The position numbers and the translations under genes were made by a program. From contig NZ_JARKMS010000001.1 in NCBI RefSeq assembly GCF_029350945.1, positions 2,375 through 66,374 of the forward strand: a stretch of DNA of 64,000 bases, given 5' to 3'. Numbering within the stretch: the first letter of the stretch is position 1; the number at the start of each line of letters is the position of its first letter. The notes below the pieces were generated by a model. It ran no database searches, was not told the DNA's origin, and was given only the letters and a program-made list of their open reading frames with translations. This DNA is from Maribacter huludaoensis. GTDB lineage: Bacteria > Bacteroidota > Bacteroidia > Flavobacteriales > Flavobacteriaceae. This document shows, in pieces, positions 55,520 to 63,463 of the stretch.

Positions 55520-57304
55520 ATGCCCATACAAACGAACAATTTCTTAAGGCGTATTTATAAGTGGAGATATAAGAACATCTCACAAAAGACCTTTATTTAC
55601 ATTTTAAGTGTTGTTGTTGGCTTATTGGCCGGTTTAGCATCGGTAACACTTAAGAATATTACTTATTTTATTGAAGCATCCTTAGAGAAAGGAATTATAT
55701 TTTCAAGCAATCAACTCTATTTTATTCTGCCTATTCTAGGCTTAACCTTTGTCTATTTATATGTAAAATACGTTCATAAAGAGAAACTTAACCATGCTGT
55801 TTCTTCAATACTATTTTCATTATCTAAAAACAAAGGCAGAATTGCCGTAAAGCAAGTTTACACTCAATTGATCATTGCACCTTTAACTGTCGGTTTTGGT
55901 GGTTCGGTGGGGTTATTAGGTCCTGCTGTGGCAACCGGTGCTGCAATAAGTTCTAACCTTGGGCGATTGTTTCATATCAATTCTAAGACAAGGTCCTTAT
56001 TAATTGCCTGTGCATCTGCCGGTGCAATATCATCCATTTTTCAATCGCCCATTGCGGCTATAATTTTTGCGGTAGAAGTATTTAGCCTAGACCTTACAAT
56101 GATATCAATGCTACCATTATTATTGGCATCCATAAGTGGCGTACTTACCTCATACTTCTTTATGGGTAATGAAGTATTGTTCAATTTCTCGATCAATGAA
56201 CCGTTCCAAGTAAAAGACACACTATTCTACATTGTTTTAGGCATTGGTACCGCCGTTGCATCTATCTATTTTACTAAAATGTATTTTGGCATTATCAACT
56301 TGTTTAAACCATTGAAGAGTCCAAAGTACAGACTTTTAGTAGGTGGTTTGGCTATTGGAATTATGCTTTATTTTATACCTCCGTTATATGGTGAAGGTTT
56401 TTCCTTTATTAACGACTTGCTAAAAGGAGACCATATAAATGCTTTAGGAAAAACCCCTTTTGACGATTACATTGATAATATTTGGATCGTTATTGCATTA
56501 CTGTTCGGTATCACCATTTTTAAAGCTGTAGCAATGACCACTACGTTAGCGGCCGGTGGGGCTGGTGGAATTTTCATTCCTACCATGGTCATGGGGAGCG
56601 CTTTAGGGAATGTAGTAGCTAAACTGATCAATAATTCGGGCTTGGGATTTTCAGTATCGGAAAGTAATTTTACCTTAATAGGCATGGCAGGCTTAATTGC
56701 AGGTGTACAACATGCACCCTTAACGGCTATTTTCCTTATTGCAGAAATAACTGGTGGTTACGCCTTGTTTGTTCCGTTAATGATTACCGCATCGATTTCA
56801 TACATTATTACAAAAAACACAATAGATTACACCATTTACACCAGAGAACTGGCAGAAAGTGGTGAATTGTTGACCCATAATAAAGATCAAGCCGTACTTA
56901 CTCTTATGGATCTAGACACCGTGATAGAAACCAATTTTAAAACGGTACACCCAGAGATGACCTTGGGGGAAATGTTACATGATTCCGTTGCAAAATCTAC
57001 CCGAAATATATTCCCTGTAGTTGATGCCCATCATAAATTTTTAGGTATTATATTGTTAGATGATATTAGGGAGTTTATGTTCGACACCAAACTGTACAAT
57101 ACCATAAAAGTTGAAACCTTTACGCACAAAGCACCGGATCATATATATTACGGGCTGGACAGTATGCAAATAGTAATGCAAAAATTTCAAGATAGCGGCG
57201 CATGGAACCTACCGGTGGTAAAGGACGGAAAATACATGGGCTTTGTATCAAAATCAAAATTACTGACCGCTTACCGAAGAGAATTAATACAATTTACCAA
57301 ATAA
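55520..57304 (+). CDS. CLC-family chloride channel with C-terminal CBS domains
   Basis: The 594-residue membrane protein has CLC signatures GGSVGLLGPA (128-136) and GGAGGIFIPTMVMG. The SPIAAIIFAVEVF helix follows the first. C-terminal CBS domains occupy ~455-594 (VHPEMTLGEMLHDSVAKSTRNIFPVVDAHHKFLG ... GAWNLPVVKDGKYMGFVSKSKLL). The position of the external gating glutamate (E148 of the E. coli exchanger, in GREGP) is L133 here, and the internal proton glutamate is V in VEVF. This favours passive anion flow over proton-coupled exchange, though function needs testing. Confidence 0.9.
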   Translation: MPIQTNNFLRRIYKWRYKNISQKTFIYILSVVVGLLAGLASVTLKNITYFIEASLEKGIIFSSNQLYFILPILGLTFVYLYVKYVHKEKLNHAVSSILFSLSKNKGRIAVKQVYTQLIIAPLTVGFGGSVGLLGPAVATGAAISSNLGRLFHINSKTRSLLIACASAGAISSIFQSPIAAIIFAVEVFSLDLTMISMLPLLLASISGVLTSYFFMGNEVLFNFSINEPFQVKDTLFYIVLGIGTAVASIYFTKMYFGIINLFKPLKSPKYRLLVGGLAIGIMLYFIPPLYGEGFSFINDLLKGDHINALGKTPFDDYIDNIWIVIALLFGITIFKAVAMTTTLAAGGAGGIFIPTMVMGSALGNVVAKLINNSGLGFSVSESNFTLIGMAGLIAGVQHAPLTAIFLIAEITGGYALFVPLMITASISYIITKNTIDYTIYTRELAESGELLTHNKDQAVLTLMDLDTVIETNFKTVHPEMTLGEMLHDSVAKSTRNIFPVVDAHHKFLGIILLDDIREFMFDTKLYNTIKVETFTHKAPDHIYYGLDSMQIVMQKFQDSGAWNLPVVKDGKYMGFVSKSKLLTAYRRELIQFTK

Positions 57305-57342
57305 ACAGCCTAATACTAAGGCTGTTAACTAAGAAACAAAAG

Positions 57343-57603
57343 ATGAAATATATTATTAGCATAATAGTTTTAATATCCTTAGGATTAATTATTTACGGAT
57401 TCACGTTAGATGTGAGTCAAGAAGCTTTGTCACATAAATATATTGGTTCCGGCACATTGGGTCTATTTTTATTGGCAATGCCACTTTTCTTGATAAAGGA
57501 AAGCAGGGGCAAAAAGTTCAATGATTACATGCTTACGGATGAGAATGTGAGAAAAATGCAAGGAAAAAAGCCTAGAAACACTGATAATCAAGATACTCCA
57601 TAA
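57343..57603 (+). CDS. Small two-helix membrane protein, unknown function
   Basis: From the ATG at 57343 it encodes 86 residues with two hydrophobic segments (IISIIVLISLGLIIYGF and GTLGLFLLAMPLFLI). A basic cytoplasmic-type tail follows (KESRGKKFNDYMLTDENVRKMQGKKPRN). An earlier in-frame start lies inside the CLC gene and was rejected. No family was recognised. Confidence 0.72.
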   Translation: MKYIISIIVLISLGLIIYGFTLDVSQEALSHKYIGSGTLGLFLLAMPLFLIKESRGKKFNDYMLTDENVRKMQGKKPRNTDNQDTP

Positions 57604-57679
57604 AATTAATTCCTTTATTTTCTACCAATCAACAGGAAAAAATATTAAATTAGAATGTTAATATTTAAATTTCAATACA

Positions 57680-57871
57680 ATGATTGGTACCGTCAAATTT
57701 TACAACGAATCTAAAGGTTATGGGTTTATAACCAACGAAGAAACTGGAAAAGATATTTTTGTTCACGCCACCGCTTTACATGGCACGGAAATTAGGGAGG
57801 GCGACAAAGTGAGTTATGAAGAGGAAGAAGGAAGAAAAGGTACTGTTGCCGGTCAAATACAGGTACTATAA
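57680..57871 (+). CDS. Cold-shock domain protein
   Basis: A 63-residue single OB-fold RNA-binding protein. RNP1 is KGYGFI and RNP2 is DIFVHAT; aromatic residues at the usual positions (F8, Y14, F16, F27) support nucleic-acid binding. It acts as an RNA chaperone in the cytoplasm. It is monocistronic and ends at a short hairpin terminator. Confidence 0.95.
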   Translation: MIGTVKFYNESKGYGFITNEETGKDIFVHATALHGTEIREGDKVSYEEEEGRKGTVAGQIQVL

Positions 57872-57888
57872 ATCTCTTTTATAGAAAT

Positions 57889-57920
57889 ATATAACCACGC
57901 TTATGCGTGGTTATTCGTTT
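57889..57920. terminator. Terminator between cold-shock gene and tadA
   Basis: A perfect 10-bp stem ATAACCACGC/GCGTGGTTAT (57891-57900 and 57905-57914) with a TTAT loop lies between the convergent genes. Confidence 0.8.
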
Positions 57921-57932
57921 ATACCCAAGCCA

Positions 57933-58376
57933 CTACTTTCTTTTTTTAAAAAAAAACTGCTGTAATAGGCTTGCCGCTTCTTCTTCAAGAATGCCCCCCA
58001 ATATTTTGGTTTTTGGGTGTAAGGTAGTTCCCATTGCCCCGCATCCGCGTTGCAAGTCTTTTGCTCCGTAAACAATTTTTCCTATTTGGCTCCAATAAAG
58101 CGCCCCGGCGCACATTTGGCATGGCTCTAAGGTTACATATAGCGTACAGTCCTTTAAATATTTTCCACCTAAAAAATTAGCGGCCGAAGTAATTGCCTGC
58201 ATTTCTGCATGTGCCGTAACATCGTTTAATTTTTCAGTGAGATTATGCGCCCTTGCAATGATCCTATTTTGCACTACAATAACTGCACCAACGGGCACTT
58301 CACCGGCTTCAAATGCATATGCTGCTTCTTGAAGTGCCTTTTTCATAAAATAAGTATCGTCGTAGGGTAGAACCAT
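57933..58376 (-). CDS. tadA: tRNA-specific adenosine deaminase / nucleoside deaminase
   Basis: The 147-residue zinc deaminase converts adenosine to inosine at the wobble position of tRNA. Catalytic HAE (in VTAHAEMQAI) and the zinc cysteines PCQMC (in LEPCQMCAGALYWSQIGKIVYGA) are both present, with GEVPVGAVIV near the N-terminus. The start codon lies six bases after the minus-strand TATTTTTG, so the mRNA should have almost no leader. Confidence 0.92.
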   Translation of the reverse strand: MVLPYDDTYFMKKALQEAAYAFEAGEVPVGAVIVVQNRIIARAHNLTEKLNDVTAHAEMQAITSAANFLGGKYLKDCTLYVTLEPCQMCAGALYWSQIGKIVYGAKDLQRGCGAMGTTLHPKTKILGGILEEEAASLLQQFFFKKRK

Positions 58377-58381
58377 AGGTT

Positions 58382-58420
58382 CAAAAATACGATAGTTTCA
58401 TTTTTAAAAAAGTATTTTTG
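58382..58420. promoter_or_regulatory. Divergent tadA/dxs promoters
   Basis: Two TATTTTTG elements face outward: minus strand 58389-58382 for tadA (ATG 58376) and plus strand 58413-58420 for dxs (ATG 58431). The whole divergent region is 54 bases. Confidence 0.68.
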
Positions 58421-58430
58421 TCTTCATTAT

Positions 58431-60206
58431 ATGCACAGCTTGAAATCAATACTAGAACATATCAATTCGCCCAATGATATTAAATCTCTAAAAGAAAAAG
58501 ATTTAGAGCAATTGGCTAGTGAATTACGTGAGTTTATAATTGACATTGTTTCTGTAAAAGAAGGGCATTTAGGTGCCAGCTTAGGTGTTGTGGAATTGAC
58601 CATTGCATTACACTACGTTTTCAATACACCAGTGGACAAACTCATCTGGGATGTTGGCCACCAAGCTTACGGTCATAAAATACTGACCGGTAGAAAAGAT
58701 ATTTTTGATACCAACCGTCAGTTTGGTGGTATAAGCGGCTTTCCTAAAATGCAAGAAAGCGAATATGACGCTTTTGGTACCGGGCATAGCTCTACCTCTA
58801 TTTCAGCTTTATTGGGCATGGCTTTAGCCACCCAACTACATGGAAAATTTCGAAGACAACATATTGCTGTAATAGGCGATGCATCTATAGCCAGCGGTAT
58901 GGCTTTTGAAGGCCTAAATCATGCAGGGGTCACCAATGCCAATATTCTAGTGGTGCTTAATGATAACGCCATGGGTATTGACCCAAGCGTAGGAGCATTG
59001 AAAAAATATTTGACCAATGTAAAAACTGGTACCGCAAAAGAAGAGAATATTTTTGAGTGCCTAAATTTTCATTATTCAGGGCCTGTAAACGGCCATGACT
59101 TACCTACCTTAATAAAAGAGTTGGAACGATTACAAAAAGTTGAGGGTCCTAAATTGTTACATGTCATTACCACCAAAGGTAAAGGCCTGCAAAAGGCAGA
59201 AGAAAATCAGGTTACCTACCATGCCCCAGGTAAATTTGATAAGCAAACGGGCGAATTGCAAAAAAAGAACAGTATTGCCGAGCCACCCAAATTTCAAGAT
59301 GTATTTGGCAAGACTTTAGTAGAGCTTGCAACAAGAAATACTAAAATAGTAGGTATAACTCCCGCAATGCCAACGGGCAGCTCTTTAAAATTTTTAATGC
59401 AAGCAATTCCAGAACGTGCTTTTGATGTGGGCATTGCAGAACAGCACGCGGTAACCTTAGCTGCAGGTATGGCCACGGATGGGTTGGTTGTATTCTGTAA
59501 TGTTTACTCCACTTTTCTACAACGTGCATATGATCAGGTAATCCATGATGTAGCTATACAAAACTTACCGGTTATTTTCTGTTTAGATCGCGCAGGTCTA
59601 GTAGGTGAGGACGGACCTACACATCATGGCGTATTTGACATTTCTTACTTAAGATGTATTCCCAACCTGATTATTTTTTCTCCTATGAACGAAGTAGAAT
59701 TAAGAAACATCATGTATACGTCTCAGTTAGGACTAAAAAATCCTATTGCAATAAGATATCCGCGCGGTAGAGGTAAGATGTTGAATTGGCAATTACCAAT
59801 GAAAAAACTGAGCATAGGTAAAGCTGTAGAATTAAAGAAGGGAAATAAAATTGCAATTTTAAGTACAGGACCGATCGGCAATATGATATCTGAAATGATA
59901 GAAGAACTAAACCGACCCGATGCAATAGCCCATTATAATTTCCCTTTCATAAAGCCTTTGGATTCTAATCTATTGAAAGAAATACTTCAGAAATTCAATC
60001 ATATTATTACACTAGAAGACGGTTCTGCCATTGGCGGATTTGGGAGTAGTGTGTTAGAATATGCAAATAATATTGGAATCCATAAAATAATTAAGATATT
60101 TGGCATTCCTGATGTCTTTATTACGCACGGTGCCACCGAAAAACTGTATAAAAAAGCAGGAATAGATAAGATGTCCGTAAAACAATATGTACAACAATTT
60201 CTATGA
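58431..60206 (+). CDS. dxs: 1-deoxy-D-xylulose-5-phosphate synthase
   Basis: The 591-residue thiamine-diphosphate enzyme makes DXP from pyruvate and glyceraldehyde 3-phosphate, the first step of the MEP isoprenoid pathway. TPP-binding GDASIASGMAFEGLNHAG...NDNAMGIDPSVG lies near residues 145-190. The histidine and glutamate regions of the transketolase family are present (WDVGHQAYGHKIL, GTGHSSTSIS, DVGIAEQHAVTLAAGMA). Its product feeds the prenyl synthase and carotenoids encoded elsewhere in the window. It overlaps the downstream DUF3078 gene by four bases. Confidence 0.97.
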   Translation: MHSLKSILEHINSPNDIKSLKEKDLEQLASELREFIIDIVSVKEGHLGASLGVVELTIALHYVFNTPVDKLIWDVGHQAYGHKILTGRKDIFDTNRQFGGISGFPKMQESEYDAFGTGHSSTSISALLGMALATQLHGKFRRQHIAVIGDASIASGMAFEGLNHAGVTNANILVVLNDNAMGIDPSVGALKKYLTNVKTGTAKEENIFECLNFHYSGPVNGHDLPTLIKELERLQKVEGPKLLHVITTKGKGLQKAEENQVTYHAPGKFDKQTGELQKKNSIAEPPKFQDVFGKTLVELATRNTKIVGITPAMPTGSSLKFLMQAIPERAFDVGIAEQHAVTLAAGMATDGLVVFCNVYSTFLQRAYDQVIHDVAIQNLPVIFCLDRAGLVGEDGPTHHGVFDISYLRCIPNLIIFSPMNEVELRNIMYTSQLGLKNPIAIRYPRGRGKMLNWQLPMKKLSIGKAVELKKGNKIAILSTGPIGNMISEMIEELNRPDAIAHYNFPFIKPLDSNLLKEILQKFNHIITLEDGSAIGGFGSSVLEYANNIGIHKIIKIFGIPDVFITHGATEKLYKKAGIDKMSVKQYVQQFL

Positions 60207-61330
60207 AAATGATGGTTTTTAAATCGCTTAAGCTTTCAATTGCGTTATTTCTTTTGGTAACTTCTTTAGCATTTGCACAAGACACAATACCAGCGCCAAT
60301 TATTGTAGACAGTGTAACCGTAGATAGCGTTGCCATTGACACTATTGTAATTCGCAGAACGGTAGACAAAATTTATACTCCCAAAAAAGATGTCAACCTT
60401 CAAATACCAAATATCGACTTTAAAAAGACAAAAACCCTACAGAAAGGTTTTCAACGTTTTAGAGTTCCTTCTTTTTGGGAAACGGAAAATAGTTTTGGCA
60501 TAAACATCAGTGAAGTGGCCTTTGTAAACTGGAATGCAGGTGGTGACAATGCCATAAGTGGGCTAGGTTTTTTAAAATTTGCAAGAAAGTATAAATTCAA
60601 TAATTTTCAATGGGATAATAAATTAGAATTACGCTACGGATTAAATGCCCAAGAAGGGCGTAAACTTAGAAAAACCGAAGATGTAATCCGTTTAAGTTCT
60701 AACTTAGGTTTCAAAAAAGACAATGATAGTAGGTGGTTCTATTCGGTTCAATTAAATTTTAACACACAATTTTCCAACGGTTATAAATACCCTGACAGAG
60801 ACACGCCCATATCAAGATTTATGGCACCTGGCTATTTACTGTTCGGTGCAGGTACGTCCTATATTACAAAGGATGAAAAATTTAATCTTTACCTATCACC
60901 ATTGACACAAAAATCAACCTTTGTATTGGATCAAGATTTGGCTGACAATGGGGCTTTTGGTGTTCAAGAAGCCATTTTAGATGCAGATGGCAATATAATT
61001 ACACCAGGTGAAAATCATTTATTAGAACTAGGTATTTTGATTACCAACAATTTTAATTATACCATAGCGGATAATATTGAAATGAAAAGTAGATTGAATC
61101 TTTATACAGATTACATAAAAAGCTTTGGAAACGTTGATATAGATTGGGAGCTTACCCTTAATATGAAGGTCAATAAATTTATAAGTACGAGTTTGGGCAC
61201 ACAAATGATCTATGATGACGATATTCTTTTTGATGTGGTCAAAAACGATAACGGCACTATAGTAAACCCTGGTGTACCAAAAATTCAATTTAAACAAGTA
61301 TTGGGCGTAGGTATTTTATATGGTTTCTAA
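60203..61330 (+). CDS. DUF3078 family outer-membrane protein
   Basis: The 375-residue protein has a signal peptide (to about LAFAQ, residue 25). After a ~70-residue linker it has beta-rich sequence beginning FWETENSFGINISEVAFVNWNAGGDNAISGLGFLKFARKYKFNNFQWDNKLELRYGL, the DUF3078 pattern. The repeated amphipathic strands and final aromatic IL-YGF suggest an outer-membrane beta-barrel. Translation is coupled to dxs (ATGA overlap), though a functional link is not known. Its stop codon overlaps that of dgt on the other strand. Confidence 0.92.
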   Translation: MKMMVFKSLKLSIALFLLVTSLAFAQDTIPAPIIVDSVTVDSVAIDTIVIRRTVDKIYTPKKDVNLQIPNIDFKKTKTLQKGFQRFRVPSFWETENSFGINISEVAFVNWNAGGDNAISGLGFLKFARKYKFNNFQWDNKLELRYGLNAQEGRKLRKTEDVIRLSSNLGFKKDNDSRWFYSVQLNFNTQFSNGYKYPDRDTPISRFMAPGYLLFGAGTSYITKDEKFNLYLSPLTQKSTFVLDQDLADNGAFGVQEAILDADGNIITPGENHLLELGILITNNFNYTIADNIEMKSRLNLYTDYIKSFGNVDIDWELTLNMKVNKFISTSLGTQMIYDDDILFDVVKNDNGTIVNPGVPKIQFKQVLGVGILYGF

Positions 61331-62670
61331 AGTGTTTTACCCTTGATTTTATTGTGCATATGTACTGCGGCACTATCAGATAGACTAGCAACGTAACAAC
61401 AAGTATTCAATACAATTTTATATAACGATACATTTGTTTCTCTATAAAACCCAGGTAAGGTCCTTAATATAAGTTTATGGTAGTTAGAGGCATTGTTGTT
61501 CTTTTTGCCGATCAAGGCGTTGATATAGACCTCTAGAATATCAGAAATAATAGTATAACCCGCTATTTCTTTTTCCACAACTTCTTGAGATTGATAAATT
61601 TTTTGAACGCTTAAACTTATAATATCCTCAATTTGTGCTTTAAATTTACTTTTTTCCAGTAATGAAACATCGAAAGTACCGTTCAAGATACTTTCTTCAT
61701 TTTCAATAAATATAGAAACTGCATCCTGTATCAGCGTATTTATGGCCAAGGCACGCAAATAGCTAAGCCTATCTTCCATATACTCCAAAGAATTATACTT
61801 TTTGGTATTTATGGAATCCTTTACTAGTTTTATTAGGTATTCCAAAGCATAATCCTCAGAAATGAGTCCCAAATTTATACCATCCTCAAAGTCAATTATG
61901 GTATAGCAAATATCATCTGCGGCCTCTACCAAGAACGTTAACGGGTGTCTACTGTAAGAAAAGCTTCCGTCAGCACTTCTACTTTGTAAACCCAAATCTT
62001 CCGCAACTCCTTTAAATATGTATTTTTCACTTTGAAAAAATCCAAATTTTTTATCGCAGATATGGTTTGTAGGTTTTTTAGGCAGAGACTCTTTAGGATA
62101 TTTCATAAAGGCGCCCAAGGTAGCATTACTTAAACGAAGCCCACCAGATACACCTGCCCTATCCTGTGTCAATAATCGAAATCCGTTGGCATTACCTTCA
62201 AAATCGATAATATCTTGATATTCCACTTCAGAAAGTAGTTCCTTGAACCTTAATCCGTTTCCAGTTTTAAAATATTCACCAATAGCTTTTTCTCCACTAT
62301 GGCCAAAAGGCGGATTTCCAATATCATGTGCCAGAGCTGCGGCGGCTACAATAGCTCCAAAATCATTAAACTGATAGCCATGAACTTCCTTTAAATAGGG
62401 ATGTTTTTCAATAATTTTTTTCCCTGCCAACCTACCTAGACTTCTACCGACCACTGATACCTCTAAACTATGGGTCAATCTTGTATGAACAAAATCTGTC
62501 TTAGATAATGGAATTACTTGGGTTTTATCCTGTAGACTTCTAAATGCAGAAGAAAAGATAATACGATCATAATCAACATCAAAACCCAACCTTGTTTCGT
62601 CTTGTTCATTTCTTAATCTCTTGTTCTTATCGCCTTGTCTTCGTAAAGAAAGTAACTGCTCCCAATTCAT
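61327..62670 (-). CDS. dgt: Deoxynucleoside triphosphate triphosphohydrolase (dGTPase family)
   Basis: From the ATG at 62670 it has 447 residues. HD-domain landmarks are SSAFRSLQDKTQV, FVHTRLTHSLEVS with the first histidine, LAHDIGNPPFGHSGE with the HD pair, and a later VEAADDICYTIIDFEDG aspartate. It hydrolyses dNTPs to nucleoside and triphosphate. A longer in-frame start at 62703 adds eleven residues not expected in the family; MNWEQLLSLRRQGDK is a normal start. Confidence 0.93.
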   Translation of the reverse strand: MNWEQLLSLRRQGDKNKRLRNEQDETRLGFDVDYDRIIFSSAFRSLQDKTQVIPLSKTDFVHTRLTHSLEVSVVGRSLGRLAGKKIIEKHPYLKEVHGYQFNDFGAIVAAAALAHDIGNPPFGHSGEKAIGEYFKTGNGLRFKELLSEVEYQDIIDFEGNANGFRLLTQDRAGVSGGLRLSNATLGAFMKYPKESLPKKPTNHICDKKFGFFQSEKYIFKGVAEDLGLQSRSADGSFSYSRHPLTFLVEAADDICYTIIDFEDGINLGLISEDYALEYLIKLVKDSINTKKYNSLEYMEDRLSYLRALAINTLIQDAVSIFIENEESILNGTFDVSLLEKSKFKAQIEDIISLSVQKIYQSQEVVEKEIAGYTIISDILEVYINALIGKKNNNASNYHKLILRTLPGFYRETNVSLYKIVLNTCCYVASLSDSAAVHMHNKIKGKTL

Positions 62671-62760
62671 GTTCGTTAATTTAAAGTTTGCAAGATACGC
62701 CATTTACTCATTTTGATACCGAAAGCATTGGCTGCGATAAACAATTATACACCAGAATCT

Positions 62761-62826
62761 TAACCTTTAAAACATATATTCATAAACCTATGATAACCTT
62801 AACTTAACCTTAGCTTTCTTTCTTTG
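62761..62826 (+). promoter_or_regulatory. Candidate Pho-box array and promoter
   Basis: TAACCTTT (62761), TAAACCTA (62783), TAACCTTA (62794) and TAACCTTA (62805) all start on one 11-bp lattice, with one weak register at 62772. A CTTTG -7-like end (62822-62826) follows, and the ATG is at 62847. The phasing matches direct-repeat binding by PhoB-type response regulators. Confidence 0.68.
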
Positions 62827-62846
62827 CACTAGAATATAAATAACCA

Positions 62847-63236
62847 ATGAAGAAATTATTTGTTCTATTTGCTCTTGTAATAACTTCCTTGTCATTTGCA
62901 CAAGAGACCAGTTCAATTAGAGGTAAAGTTTTAGACGGCGAGTTTTTTAACGAGCCGTTACTAATGGCTTCTGTAAGTATGGACAACGCTGCATATTCTA
63001 CTCAAACCAATTTTAGGGGCAATTTTGAATTTAACGATGTAGCCGTGGGCACCCATAACATGGTAATTCAGTTTGTAGGCTATGAACCTATGCACTTGGA
63101 AATTACGGTAAATGAAGGTGAGCAAACGGAAATTCTGGAAACATTATATGCCAAAAGAATAGCACTACCTTCTACGGCCAAAGTTAGCGCCACCACTGAA
63201 AGCACTTTAAAGTTAGCAGCTAATAAAACAAGCTAA
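62847..63236 (+). CDS. Small secreted carboxypeptidase-regulatory-like domain protein
   Basis: The 129-residue protein has a signal peptide (MKKLFVLFALVITSLSFAQ). A single carboxypeptidase-regulatory-like beta-sandwich follows (~22-105, SSIRGKVLDGEFFNEPLLMASVSMDNAAYSTQTNFRGNFEFNDVAVGTHNMVIQFVGYEPM), then a short Ser/Thr/Ala tail. No plug or barrel follows, so it is not a receptor. Upstream phased repeats shared with the next gene suggest phosphate control. Function unknown. Confidence 0.85.
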   Translation: MKKLFVLFALVITSLSFAQETSSIRGKVLDGEFFNEPLLMASVSMDNAAYSTQTNFRGNFEFNDVAVGTHNMVIQFVGYEPMHLEITVNEGEQTEILETLYAKRIALPSTAKVSATTESTLKLAANKTS

Positions 63237-63400
63237 AATTAGGGCGGCGTCAATTACCATTTACAAACTCTTCTATCAGGTAAATGATTTTGATGTTAAA
63301 ACAAAAATTCTTTTTAGAAAAGAAATTAGTATTTTCATCCACTAAACTTAGTTTCTTTGCAAAGGTAAAAATCTATGTAAAGTATACGATATTAACTTCA

Positions 63401-63444
63401 TAACCTTATTTTAACCTTAATGATAATTTATAATGTCATTTTTG
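63401..63444 (+). promoter_or_regulatory. Candidate Pho box of the PiT gene
   Basis: TAACCTTA occurs at 63401-63408 and 63412-63419, exactly 11 bp apart as upstream of 62847. A CATTTTTG near 63437-63444 could serve as a -7 element. The PiT ATG is at 63464. Confidence 0.7.
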
Positions 63445-63463
63445 TTCCTTATTTAAATTTTTG

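Noticed and set aside
62671-62703. Eleven-residue N-terminal extension of dgt
   Set aside because: MNWEQLLSLRRQGDK is the expected family start and the extension adds no recognisable sequence.
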